NCBI GenBank assembly: GCA_050942695.1
Contig: JBMNNU010000190.1
Location: forward strand, 1-6,313
Direction: 5' to 3'
From: JBMNNU01 sp050942695
GTDB taxonomy: Bacteria > Chloroflexota > UBA6077
DNA: 6,313 nt
Under the pieces are notes generated by a model. The model was not told the origin of the DNA. It searched no databases and was given only the letters and a program-made list of their open reading frames with translations. Positions within the stretch are counted from its first letter, which is position 1, and each line of letters begins with the position of its first letter. The position numbers and the translations under genes were made by a program. Shown here one piece after another: positions 1-5,745 of the stretch.

Positions 1-1
1 A

Positions 2-136
2 ACTAACGCGGCCGAGGTTTTTGCCGCCGGCGCCGACTCGATAGCGGTGGTAAGAGCTGTCTTCGCTCAACCCAACGTTAGGGATGCTGCACGGAAATTG
101 CTGGATATCGCGAGGTTAGCAAAAAATAGGAAGTAA
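2..136 (+). CDS. thiE: C-terminal end of probable thiamine-phosphate synthase (partial)
   Basis: The frame is open from the left window edge to a TAA at 134-136 and gives 44 residues; the start lies outside the window. The visible part contains TNAAEVFAAGADSIAVVRAVF followed by a helix with DAARKLL, which matches the last beta strand and helix of the ThiE TIM barrel (family pattern: aGAdgvAVvsai, then a dp..aa..l helix). ThiE joins hydroxymethylpyrimidine diphosphate to thiazole phosphate in the cytoplasm, giving thiamine monophosphate and pyrophosphate. Only about a fifth of the protein is visible, so another phosphate-binding TIM-barrel enzyme with the same GADSIAVV-type loop cannot be excluded. 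Its stop codon directly follows an AGGAAG that may serve the next gene 11 bp downstream, so the two are probably cotranscribed. Confidence 0.72.
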   Translation, partial: TNAAEVFAAGADSIAVVRAVFAQPNVRDAARKLLDIARLAKNRK

Positions 137-147
137 CCAATACTGTA

Positions 148-1788
148 ATGTCAAAAGATATCTACGTCGTTGGGCATAAAAAGCCGGATACCGACACCAT
201 CTCCGCGGCTATCGCCTATGCTTACCTGCTTCGCGCGATGGGGAAAGAAAACGTGGTTCCTGCCCGCCAAGGGGATCTGCGCAAGGAGACGGAGTACCTG
301 CTCAACCGCTTCTCGGTAGCCGTGCCGGTGTATATCAAAGACGTCAAGGTACGGGTTGCCGACGTCATGATGGCGCCCGCGACAACCGTGAACAAGGACG
401 ACTCGCTTTACGACGTAGGGAGGGAGTTGCAGGAGCGAGACCTGCCAGCGATCCCTGTGGTTGATGACGATGAGCGATTGTGTGGTCTCATCCAGATAGA
501 AAGCTTCGCTCGCCTGTTCATGGGGGGGGTGGGGCTTTCAGTGAGCGAGGAGATCCCTCTCAACCTGCCCAACGTAGCCAGAGCCCTGGGAGGCAACGTC
601 CTGGTGGAGGGCAGCGGCAGCCGCCAATGGGACAAGGTGTTCGTCGGCACCATGAATCTGGATACGATGGTTCAAAGGATCGAGCCCGATTCCCTGATGG
701 TGATCGGCGACCGGACCGACGCTCAAAGGAGGGCTATCGAGCAGGGGATCAGCGCTATCATCGTGACGGGGGGGTTCCCCGTAGAAGAGGAGATCTTAGA
801 GCTAGCCCGCCAGAACGGGGTTACCGTGATCTCCTCGCACCACCACACATTCAAAACTGTCCAACTACTAAACCTCAGCGTTCCCGTGAAGCATGTAATG
901 ACCAGCCAGGTACTCACAGCAGAGGAAGACGAGCTGCTGGACGATGTCCGGCCTTCGCTTGCGCGTCAACCGGTGCTGCCTGTAGTCGATCCGGATGGAG
1001 GGGTTGTGGGGCTGTTGTCCCGCAGCGGTATACTGCGCCCTTCTCGTCGCCAGGTTATTCTGGTGGACCACAATGAGCGTAATCAGTCCATCGAGGGGTT
1101 GGAAGAAGCTGAGATCGTCGCGATCATCGATCACCATCGCATCTACGATATCCGGACCGATACTCCGATCTACGTGCGCATCGAGCCACTTGGATCCACC
1201 TGCACCATCGTTTATAAGCTGTTTCGGGAAAACATGGTCCAGATCCCCAAGCCTATTGCGGGGATCATGCTTGGGGCTATCCTTACAGATACAATTATGT
1301 TCAAGTCCCCGACGAGCACTCAGGAAGACCGCATGGCAGCGGAGGTGCTGGCTCAACGAGCAGGTGTAGATCTGAACGAACTGGGGAAATCGGTCCTAGC
1401 GGCGGCGTCCGACGTAGCAGAGAAGAAACCGAGGGAGCTGCTGTTGGCGGATATGAAGGAGTTCTCACTCGGGGACCTGCGTTTCGCTGTCTCCAGTGTG
1501 GAGACCGTCAACGCGGCAGCAGTGGCAGCCGAGAGGGCAGAGTTGCTAGCGGAGATGCGAGCCCTTCAACGGGAGAGGGGTTACGCCAGCGTTATCCTCA
1601 TGATAGTGGATATCGCCCACGAACAGACCGAAATCCTAATAGAGGGCTATGAAAGGGAGGTCGCTGAGGCGCTTAATCGCCCCCTGGAAGACAGCCACCG
1701 GGTGGAGATGCCCGGCGTGCTGTCCCGCAAGAAGCAGATAGTGCCGCTGCTGCCCTCGATCCGGACGTCAATAGAACGAGCGGCCTAA
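148..1788 (+). CDS. ppaC: Family II (Mn-dependent) inorganic pyrophosphatase with CBS-DRTGG-CBS regulatory insert
   Basis: This cytoplasmic enzyme hydrolyses pyrophosphate to two phosphates. The catalytic DHH domain is split by a regulatory insert. Its first part (residues 1-60) carries GHKKPDTD with metal ligands H10, D14 and D16. CBS1 spans about 67-125. A DRTGG domain spans about 140-245, its name motif degenerate as DRTD at 188-191, with a histidine triplet at 231-233. CBS2 spans about 248-297. DHH motifs then resume with DHNE at 307-310, DHH at 328-330 and D381 in LTDT. The DHHA2 domain ends with the substrate-binding SRKKQ at 526-530. All expected metal and phosphate ligands are present. 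The 546-residue length fits the DRTGG-containing subclass, which is known to be controlled by adenine nucleotides (AMP/ADP inhibit) and diadenosine polyphosphates. One mild oddity is K12, where most relatives have N (GHKNPDTD). The ATG at 148 follows AGGAAG (128-133), a rather long spacing of 14 nt. The gene has unusual G tracts at 532-539 and 768-774. Confidence 0.96.
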   Translation: MSKDIYVVGHKKPDTDTISAAIAYAYLLRAMGKENVVPARQGDLRKETEYLLNRFSVAVPVYIKDVKVRVADVMMAPATTVNKDDSLYDVGRELQERDLPAIPVVDDDERLCGLIQIESFARLFMGGVGLSVSEEIPLNLPNVARALGGNVLVEGSGSRQWDKVFVGTMNLDTMVQRIEPDSLMVIGDRTDAQRRAIEQGISAIIVTGGFPVEEEILELARQNGVTVISSHHHTFKTVQLLNLSVPVKHVMTSQVLTAEEDELLDDVRPSLARQPVLPVVDPDGGVVGLLSRSGILRPSRRQVILVDHNERNQSIEGLEEAEIVAIIDHHRIYDIRTDTPIYVRIEPLGSTCTIVYKLFRENMVQIPKPIAGIMLGAILTDTIMFKSPTSTQEDRMAAEVLAQRAGVDLNELGKSVLAAASDVAEKKPRELLLADMKEFSLGDLRFAVSSVETVNAAAVAAERAELLAEMRALQRERGYASVILMIVDIAHEQTEILIEGYEREVAEALNRPLEDSHRVEMPGVLSRKKQIVPLLPSIRTSIERAA

Positions 1789-1804
1789 GCTCAACCTATT
1801 ATAG

Positions 1805-2437
1805 TCAAAATTTTACATACGGATTGTCGCGTTTTTCTGCACCGATGGTCGTCGATGGCCCATGGCCTGGGTAGACGGCAGTTTCATCAGGCAGGGTGAA
1901 CAGCTTCCGGAGACTGGCGAGGATGTTATCGAGATTCCCGCCGGGTAGATCCACCCTACCGATGCCCTGGCAGAAAAGGGTGTCCCCAGTAAAGAGGATG
2001 TGTCCCAACTGCAGGCAGATGCAACCGGGCGTATGTCCTGGAGTATGGATGATCGTGCCGTTGAGATTGCCGATGTTGACTGTCTCCCCACCTTCGAGTA
2101 GAACGTCTGGGAGTAGCGAAGGCAACTGCTCGGGTTGGATCCCGAAGAAACGGCCGGAGCTGTTCAGTAGATCCACCTCAAGCCGATGGGCGAGCACTTT
2201 CGCTCCGGTTGCCTCACGGAGGGCAGGGAGGGCGGCGACATGGTCGGGGTGCATGTGGGTGAGCAGTATCTGTTCGATGCGGGCTGTTTTCTGCTGCGCC
2301 GCCTTCAGGATCTCATCTACCTGATCGGCTGGGTCGATCACCACGGCGGCCCTAGAGTTGGGGCATACCACCAGATAGCAGTTGGTCTGGAGGGGGCCAA
2401 GTACCAGTCGGGTGAGTTCGGGATTGCTGTTGGGCAT
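1805..2437 (-). CDS. Metallo-beta-lactamase-fold hydrolase, glyoxalase II-like
   Basis: This 210-residue protein has the complete binuclear metal site of the glyoxalase II-like branch: THMHPDH with H61, H63, D65 and H66, then H135 in HTPGHTPG, D152 in FTGDTLF, and H192 in YPGHG. The stretch GIGRVDLPGG at 158-167 is typical of the short YcbL/hydroxyacylglutathione hydrolase-like enzymes. It probably hydrolyses a thioester or related substrate in the cytoplasm. There is no C-terminal glutathione-binding domain, so I do not call it a true glyoxalase II, and its substrate is unknown. No signal peptide is visible. The start is well supported by AGGAGGT 8 nt upstream (2446-2452). The gene is convergent with the pyrophosphatase (16 bp between stops) and divergent from the helicase-associated gene. 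Confidence 0.93.
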   Translation of the reverse strand: MPNSNPELTRLVLGPLQTNCYLVVCPNSRAAVVIDPADQVDEILKAAQQKTARIEQILLTHMHPDHVAALPALREATGAKVLAHRLEVDLLNSSGRFFGIQPEQLPSLLPDVLLEGGETVNIGNLNGTIIHTPGHTPGCICLQLGHILFTGDTLFCQGIGRVDLPGGNLDNILASLRKLFTLPDETAVYPGHGPSTTIGAEKRDNPYVKF

Positions 2438-2445
2438 TTTATGCC

Positions 2446-2452
2446 ACCTCCT
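2446..2452 (-). promoter_or_regulatory. Strong Shine-Dalgarno for the MBL-fold hydrolase
   Basis: Read on the minus strand this is AGGAGGT, a near-perfect match to the anti-SD sequence, 8 nt before the ATG at 2437. It fixes that start codon. Confidence 0.85.
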
Positions 2453-2466
2453 AACTTGTGGGAACT

Positions 2467-2496
2467 ATTTTCTTCTGATCTGGGGATTACAGTCAA
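2467..2496 (-). promoter_or_regulatory. Candidate sigma-70-type promoter for the MBL-fold hydrolase
   Basis: On the minus strand TTGACT (2496-2491) is followed after 18 nt by GAAAAT (2472-2467). The -35 matches consensus at five of six positions and the -10 at four of six. Transcription would begin near 2460, leaving a leader of about 20 nt that includes the strong ribosome binding site. The -35 lies under the putative ribosome binding region of the divergent gene. No equally good promoter is visible for the plus-strand gene in this 74-bp gap. Confidence 0.42.
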
Positions 2497-2511
2497 GGGA
2501 AAGGCGCTACC

Positions 2512-4455
2512 ATGAAGCTACGTGAAGCGCTGGAAGAGTGCACCCTGTCGCTGCTGCGAAAGATCGTCGCTAACCATGGCGCTGTTGCCGAGGAGACAAC
2601 CCTGCGGGGGGAACTGGTGGAGCAGATATGCCACCGGCTTCTGGAGCCCGGCCATCTTACCTCTTTCCTGGCCGGGTTAACGCCGCAGGAGAAAAGTTTG
2701 ATCCAGGTGATGCGGTCGCGTAACTGGGTGGAGAAAACCTTCGTCCTCGACCGGCAGTTCCCATCACCCAAGCTGGTCGGCTCGTCTGGTGAGCAACCTA
2801 TGACATCGCCCCGCGTTACCCTCGCCCACAAAGGCATCATCTACCGCAGCTTCGGTTCTCTGGGGAACTGGCGAGGAGAGGTATACCACATCCCCGAGGA
2901 GTTGCGCTCACCTTTAGCTGAGCTGCTACCTGTAGATAGCAGCCCGGCCAAACCTCGACTGGAGTCTCTACCCGCCCCAGAGGCCGTCATCGAGAGAGAC
3001 GGCCCGTTCGACATCTTTTGCCTGTTATCTTTCATAGCACGGGGAACACGCAGGTTAGTCCGGGGATCTCTTGGAATAACGGAGATATCCAGATTGGAGC
3101 GCGAGCTGGGAAATCAGTCGCTAGGTTCTGGTGATAAGAGAGAATGCAGGTGGCGCTTCCTGCTCCATCTAGCTCTTGCGAACGGCTGGCTCACCAGGCG
3201 CGGGAACAGCCTATATACCACCAGGAACGCCATGAAATTGTTGGCCGGCACACATGATGAAATTCGAAGTCGATTAGTTGAGGGATACTGCAGGGACCAA
3301 AGCTGGAGCGATTTGGCGGGGCCAGGCAAGGTAAAGCAGGCACTGGGCAGTCGAAGAATAGACGAGCGTGCGGGCAGAAGGCTGCTATTGCACCACCTCG
3401 AGGAGTTCAGCGAAGGCAGATGGGTAGATGAGAAGGCTTTCATCGAGGCACTCCGGGCGACTAATCCCGACTTTTTGCGTGAAGACTATGCATCTCCCAC
3501 CTGGGGCATCGTAGACGCCATCACCGGGGGTGAGCTGTACGGCCCGGATAGCTGGGATCTAGTGGAAGGACAATGGATCAAGTACGTTCTGTACGGTCCA
3601 CTATGTTGGTTAGGCGCGTTAAGACACGGGACCAGTCCCGACGGAAGGACTTCGATAATCCAGCTTGCCCACAAAACTGATGGCAACGACGCGAGCTCTA
3701 ACGCGACTTGTCGAGACCAGTCAAGTATCCAGATCTCCGCCGACCTGGAGGTTTTGGCTCCGGCCTGCTGTGACCTAGCCCTGCTTTTCAGGCTGGAGCC
3801 GTACATGGAGCTGGTAAGCCGGGGTAAGATCAACCGTTACAGGGTGACGCGAGCCTCGATCCACGGAGCGCTGGAAGCCGGCAAGAGCCGTGATGAGTTG
3901 AGAACGTTGCTGCGGTCGACCGGGGAGGTTTCAGTTCCAGATGAAGCGTTCAGAAAGATCGAGCTGTGGGCGTCTGAATACGGTCGATACCGACTCGAGC
4001 AGCCGTTGATCGTCCAGACAACATCCCCCGAAGAGCTGGATCGTCTGATGGATCTTCCTGCAGTGTCGAAGCAGCTTGGTGCTCGCCTCGGCAGCAATAG
4101 TATCCGGATAGCGCCGGAGCGTTTCCGGCAGTTACATAATGCGATGAAGGAGGCGGGGTTGCCTCTCCAGATCGATGCAGCGCTCAGGCGACAGGGGCTG
4201 CAAAGGTTAACTGCCGACGTAGGCATCCTACAAGAGAGCCTCTTTGCCCTGAAATTGATCCGAGAGCTTCACGGCGGTGTTGAGTTTAGGGGCTCAGAAA
4301 ATGCCATCAGGCGTTTGGAGGCAGTACTTGATCCTGCGGAGGCTGAAGATGTCTCGCGTCGAGTCAAAGAGGCCGTAAAGCGGCTTGCCGAGCGGCGCGA
4401 AGGTGTGGGAGGCGTTGAGAAAGGCCGTTCCGAAGGTGGTATCCAACCGCGTTGA
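2512..4455 (+). CDS. Helicase-associated (XPB/Ssl2-like N-terminal, Helicase_C_3-type) domain protein without a helicase motor
   Basis: The 647-residue protein starts with a short helical module (1-60, ALEECTLSLLRKIVANHG, then a RGELVEQICHRLL helix) seen at the front of large actinobacterial and chloroflexotan proteins of this kind. Winged-helix-like material follows (about 60-130 and 165-240). The most recognisable part is about 404-515: IQISADLEVLAP at 406-417, YRVTRASIHGALEAGKS from 443, then a REL-type helix and RYRLEQPLIVQTT. This pattern (predicted-strand 'QPDLEVLAP', 'YRLT..S...A...G') is characteristic of the Helicase_C_3/XPB-like family. No Walker A, DEAD/DEAH or other motor motif is present. 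In mycobacteria a related protein is encoded beside the XPB helicase, but no helicase gene is present in this window. A DNA- or protein-binding role is an inference; the true function is unknown. The C-terminal 35 residues are highly charged and probably disordered. ATG 2512 follows AAGGGA (2495-2500). Confidence 0.78.
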   Translation: MKLREALEECTLSLLRKIVANHGAVAEETTLRGELVEQICHRLLEPGHLTSFLAGLTPQEKSLIQVMRSRNWVEKTFVLDRQFPSPKLVGSSGEQPMTSPRVTLAHKGIIYRSFGSLGNWRGEVYHIPEELRSPLAELLPVDSSPAKPRLESLPAPEAVIERDGPFDIFCLLSFIARGTRRLVRGSLGITEISRLERELGNQSLGSGDKRECRWRFLLHLALANGWLTRRGNSLYTTRNAMKLLAGTHDEIRSRLVEGYCRDQSWSDLAGPGKVKQALGSRRIDERAGRRLLLHHLEEFSEGRWVDEKAFIEALRATNPDFLREDYASPTWGIVDAITGGELYGPDSWDLVEGQWIKYVLYGPLCWLGALRHGTSPDGRTSIIQLAHKTDGNDASSNATCRDQSSIQISADLEVLAPACCDLALLFRLEPYMELVSRGKINRYRVTRASIHGALEAGKSRDELRTLLRSTGEVSVPDEAFRKIELWASEYGRYRLEQPLIVQTTSPEELDRLMDLPAVSKQLGARLGSNSIRIAPERFRQLHNAMKEAGLPLQIDAALRRQGLQRLTADVGILQESLFALKLIRELHGGVEFRGSENAIRRLEAVLDPAEAEDVSRRVKEAVKRLAERREGVGGVEKGRSEGGIQPR

Positions 4456-4502
4456 CCTACACTACATAAGGTGATGCATAGAGACGAGGAGATAGAGCCT
4501 CT

Positions 4503-4549
4503 TGTCCTGCGTTACGTTATAATCAAAAATATCACGAGTATGCAGGACA
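4503..4549. repeat. Perfect 8-bp inverted repeat flanking a TATAAT
   Basis: TGTCCTGC at 4503-4510 and its exact complement GCAGGACA at 4542-4549 flank 31 bp of AT-rich sequence containing TATAAT at 4518-4523. A third, imperfect copy, TGTCCAGG at 4599-4606, overlaps the -35 of the rplS promoter. The repeat could be an operator pair, an RNA stem with a long loop, or chance. There is no U-tract after it, so it is not a normal terminator. Confidence 0.5.
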
Positions 4550-4559
4550 TGGGGCCATG

Positions 4560-4577
4560 AGCCACGGATGAGTGGCT
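4560..4577 (+). other. Small stem-loop upstream of rplS
   Basis: AGCCAC (4560-4565) and GTGGCT (4572-4577) form a perfect 6-bp stem with the 6-nt loop GGATGA. It lies just after another near-palindrome, CATGG-GG-CCATG (4548-4559). It could end transcription from the upstream gene weakly, but the following GTTACTGTT is a poor U-tract, so I do not call it a terminator. Confidence 0.4.
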
Positions 4578-4593
4578 GTTACTGTTCGGAAGT

Positions 4594-4617
4594 GCCGTTG
4601 TCCAGGAGGCGACCGGC
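4594..4617. other. Imperfect hairpin overlapping the rplS -35 region
   Basis: GCCG-TTGTC pairs with GGCGA-(bulged C)-CGGC around the loop CAGGA, giving about nine pairs with two G-U wobbles and one bulge. The left arm contains the -35 hexamer TTGTCC. It is only relevant as RNA if transcription enters from upstream; as DNA it may be coincidental. Confidence 0.35.
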
Positions 4618-4627
4618 ATGGTATAAT
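4598..4627 (+). promoter_or_regulatory. Extended -10 promoter for the rplS operon
   Basis: TTGTCC (4598-4603), an 18-bp spacer, then a perfect TATAAT (4622-4627) preceded by TG at 4619-4620, giving TGnTATAAT, an extended -10 element. The predicted start is about 4632-4636, leaving a leader of about 36-40 nt before the rplS GTG. A 4-bp CAAC/GTTG stem (4635-4638 with 4648-4651) is the only structure in that leader. This is the best promoter in the window, as expected for a ribosomal protein operon. Confidence 0.8.
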
Positions 4628-4660
4628 CTTGGCTCAACGGTTTGTAAGTTGCACTTGGCC

Positions 4661-4666
4661 AGGGGG
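4661..4666 (+). promoter_or_regulatory. Shine-Dalgarno for rplS
   Basis: AGGGGG lies 5 nt before the GTG at 4672. The in-frame TAA at 4645-4647 and the absence of ATG, GTG or TTG between it and 4672 leave that GTG as the only usable start. Confidence 0.75.
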
Positions 4667-4671
4667 TAACT

Positions 4672-5061
4672 GTGATTAATCCCAATCAAGCTCTCGACGT
4701 AGAGCGAAACCCGAATATCCCTGGTTTCGGCCCGGGGGACACCGTCAGAGTAGGTGTCAAGGTGGTCGAAGGCGGTCGCGAACGATTGCAGAATTTCGAA
4801 GGCGTTGTCATTCGTCTCAACAAACCGCAGCAACCGGACGGCACATTCACGGTGCGACGCATCGGTAGCCATGGAGTTGGAGTGGAGCGAACTTTCGCAT
4901 TCGCTTCGCCTCGCGTCGATAAGGTTGACGTCGTTCGCCGCGGTTTGGTCCGACGGGCTAAGTTGTACTACCTGCGCAGTCTGGTCGGAAAAGCCGCTCG
5001 CATAAAGGAGAAGCGGCCTACCGCCACTCGCCGCTCGACCTCCGAGGGGAAAAAGGCGTAA
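4672..5061 (+). CDS. rplS: 50S ribosomal protein L19
   Basis: The 129-residue product matches L19 throughout. GFGPGDTVRVGVKVVEGG at 18-35 begins the conserved core, followed by RERLQNFEGVVI (36-47), TFTVRRIGSHGVGVERTF (58-75), SPRVDKVDVVRRG (79-91) and the near-invariant KLYYLR..VGKAARIKE (97-113). L19 sits at the 30S-50S interface and helps form intersubunit bridges. The last 16 residues (KRPTATRRSTSEGKKA) form a basic tail slightly longer than in the 115-residue E. coli protein. Translation begins at GTG. The gene is first in a tight plus-strand cluster with rnhB 9 bp downstream. The usual rpsP-rimM-trmD partners do not precede it, and it has its own strong promoter instead. Confidence 0.98.
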   Translation: MINPNQALDVERNPNIPGFGPGDTVRVGVKVVEGGRERLQNFEGVVIRLNKPQQPDGTFTVRRIGSHGVGVERTFAFASPRVDKVDVVRRGLVRRAKLYYLRSLVGKAARIKEKRPTATRRSTSEGKKA

Positions 5062-5065
5062 GGTA

Positions 5066-5087
5066 CGGGGGTGCTTATGCGTCCCCG
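5066..5087 (+). promoter_or_regulatory. Hairpin enclosing the rnhB start codon
   Basis: Positions 5066-5074 (CGGGGGTGC) pair with 5079-5087 (GCGTCCCCG) around the loop UUAU: nine consecutive pairs, seven Watson-Crick and two G-U. It begins 4 nt after the rplS stop and contains both candidate rnhB starts (GTG 5071, ATG 5077). It could block independent initiation and make rnhB translation depend on ribosomes finishing rplS. The downstream sequence is C-rich, so it is not an intrinsic terminator. Confidence 0.6.
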
Positions 5088-5745
5088 CACCTCTCTCCAT
5101 CCACCACATCAACAAATCCCTGATTGTAGCGAGGAGCGGCTTCTAGCCGCTCAAGGCTACTATCGGGTAGCCGGTATCGATGAAGCAGGTCGGGGGTCGT
5201 GGGCGGGACCCCTCGTTGCCGCTGCCGTTTGTTTACCATTTCCTGAAGAACAAAATCTTGAGCTGCTGGGCAGAGTACGGGACTCAAAGCAGCTCTCACC
5301 AAAGCAAAGAGATGCGCTGTTTCAGCGCATTCTTGAATGCGCCGTCGACGTTGGCGTCGGCATCGTCTCGCCATCTACGATCGACCGGCTAGGGCTGACA
5401 TTATCCAGCGAATTAGCCATGCTTTGGGCAGTGGAGGAGCTATCGGTGAAGCCGGATTGCCTGTTGATAGATGCCTTCAGGCTCCGAAATTGCGATCTAC
5501 CTCAACGTCCGCTCATACGAGGAGATAGCCTAAGCCTCTCCATCGCATCGGCTTCCATTATCGCGAAGGTCACGAGGGATAGGCTGATGTGCTTCGCCGA
5601 TAGGGTTTTCCCGGGTTTTGGTTTCATCAATAATAAGGGCTATGGAACCGGCTTGCACAAGAATGCGCTTCAAACCCTCGGACCCTGCAGCTACCATCGG
5701 TGCTCCTACGAGCCGGTGAAGAGAAAGTGGGGCTTACCGCTGTGA
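5071..5745 (+). CDS. rnhB: Ribonuclease HII
   Basis: RNase HII cuts RNA in RNA-DNA hybrids and starts removal of single ribonucleotides misincorporated in DNA. The 224-residue protein has the four metal-binding acidic residues in their usual settings: D37 and E38 in GIDEAGRGSWAGP, D134 in LLIDAFRL, and D152 in RGDSLSLSIASASIIAKVTRD. It also has DSKQLSPKQR (71-80) and the KGYGT segment at 189-193, whose tyrosine contacts the ribonucleotide junction. The SWAGP variant of the usual PLAGP is seen in Chloroflexota-like proteins, as far as I recall. The start must be GTG 5071 or ATG 5077: an in-frame TAA lies at 5059-5061 and no later start codon precedes the DEAGRG motif. The gene follows rplS by 9 bp and overlaps yraN by 4 bp if yraN starts at 5742. 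Confidence 0.97.
   Translation: MLMRPRTSLHPPHQQIPDCSEERLLAAQGYYRVAGIDEAGRGSWAGPLVAAAVCLPFPEEQNLELLGRVRDSKQLSPKQRDALFQRILECAVDVGVGIVSPSTIDRLGLTLSSELAMLWAVEELSVKPDCLLIDAFRLRNCDLPQRPLIRGDSLSLSIASASIIAKVTRDRLMCFADRVFPGFGFINNKGYGTGLHKNALQTLGPCSYHRCSYEPVKRKWGLPL

Noticed and set aside
480..1076. 198-codon plus-strand open frame inside the pyrophosphatase gene
   Set aside because: It is an out-of-frame shadow rich in Arg, Gly and Pro; the overlapping frame encodes a complete, conserved enzyme.
868..1356. 162-codon minus-strand open frame inside the pyrophosphatase gene
   Set aside because: It is antisense to conserved DHH and CBS coding sequence, with no ribosome binding site or known motif.
1778..1792. 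GAGC/GCTC hairpin at the end of the pyrophosphatase gene as a terminator
   Set aside because: The stem is only 4 bp and no U-tract follows.
2259..2276. Near-identical stretch GGGTGAGCAGTATCTG, also found around 5981 with one difference
   Set aside because: The two copies fall in unrelated genes in unrelated coding contexts (antisense in one, sense in the other), and the length is compatible with chance.
4502..4523. TTGTCC and TATAAT at 4502-4523 as a second normal promoter
   Set aside because: The spacer is only 10 bp, and no acceptable -35 lies 16-18 bp upstream of this TATAAT.
4578..4597. T-arm-like hairpin with a GTTCGGA loop, suggesting a tRNA or tRNA-like element
   Set aside because: The stem is only 3-4 bp, and there is no acceptor, anticodon or D arm around it.
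4579..5115. 178-codon open frame on the minus strand across rplS
   Set aside because: It is antisense to a clear L19 gene, has no recognisable domain, and its composition follows the complementary strand of rplS.
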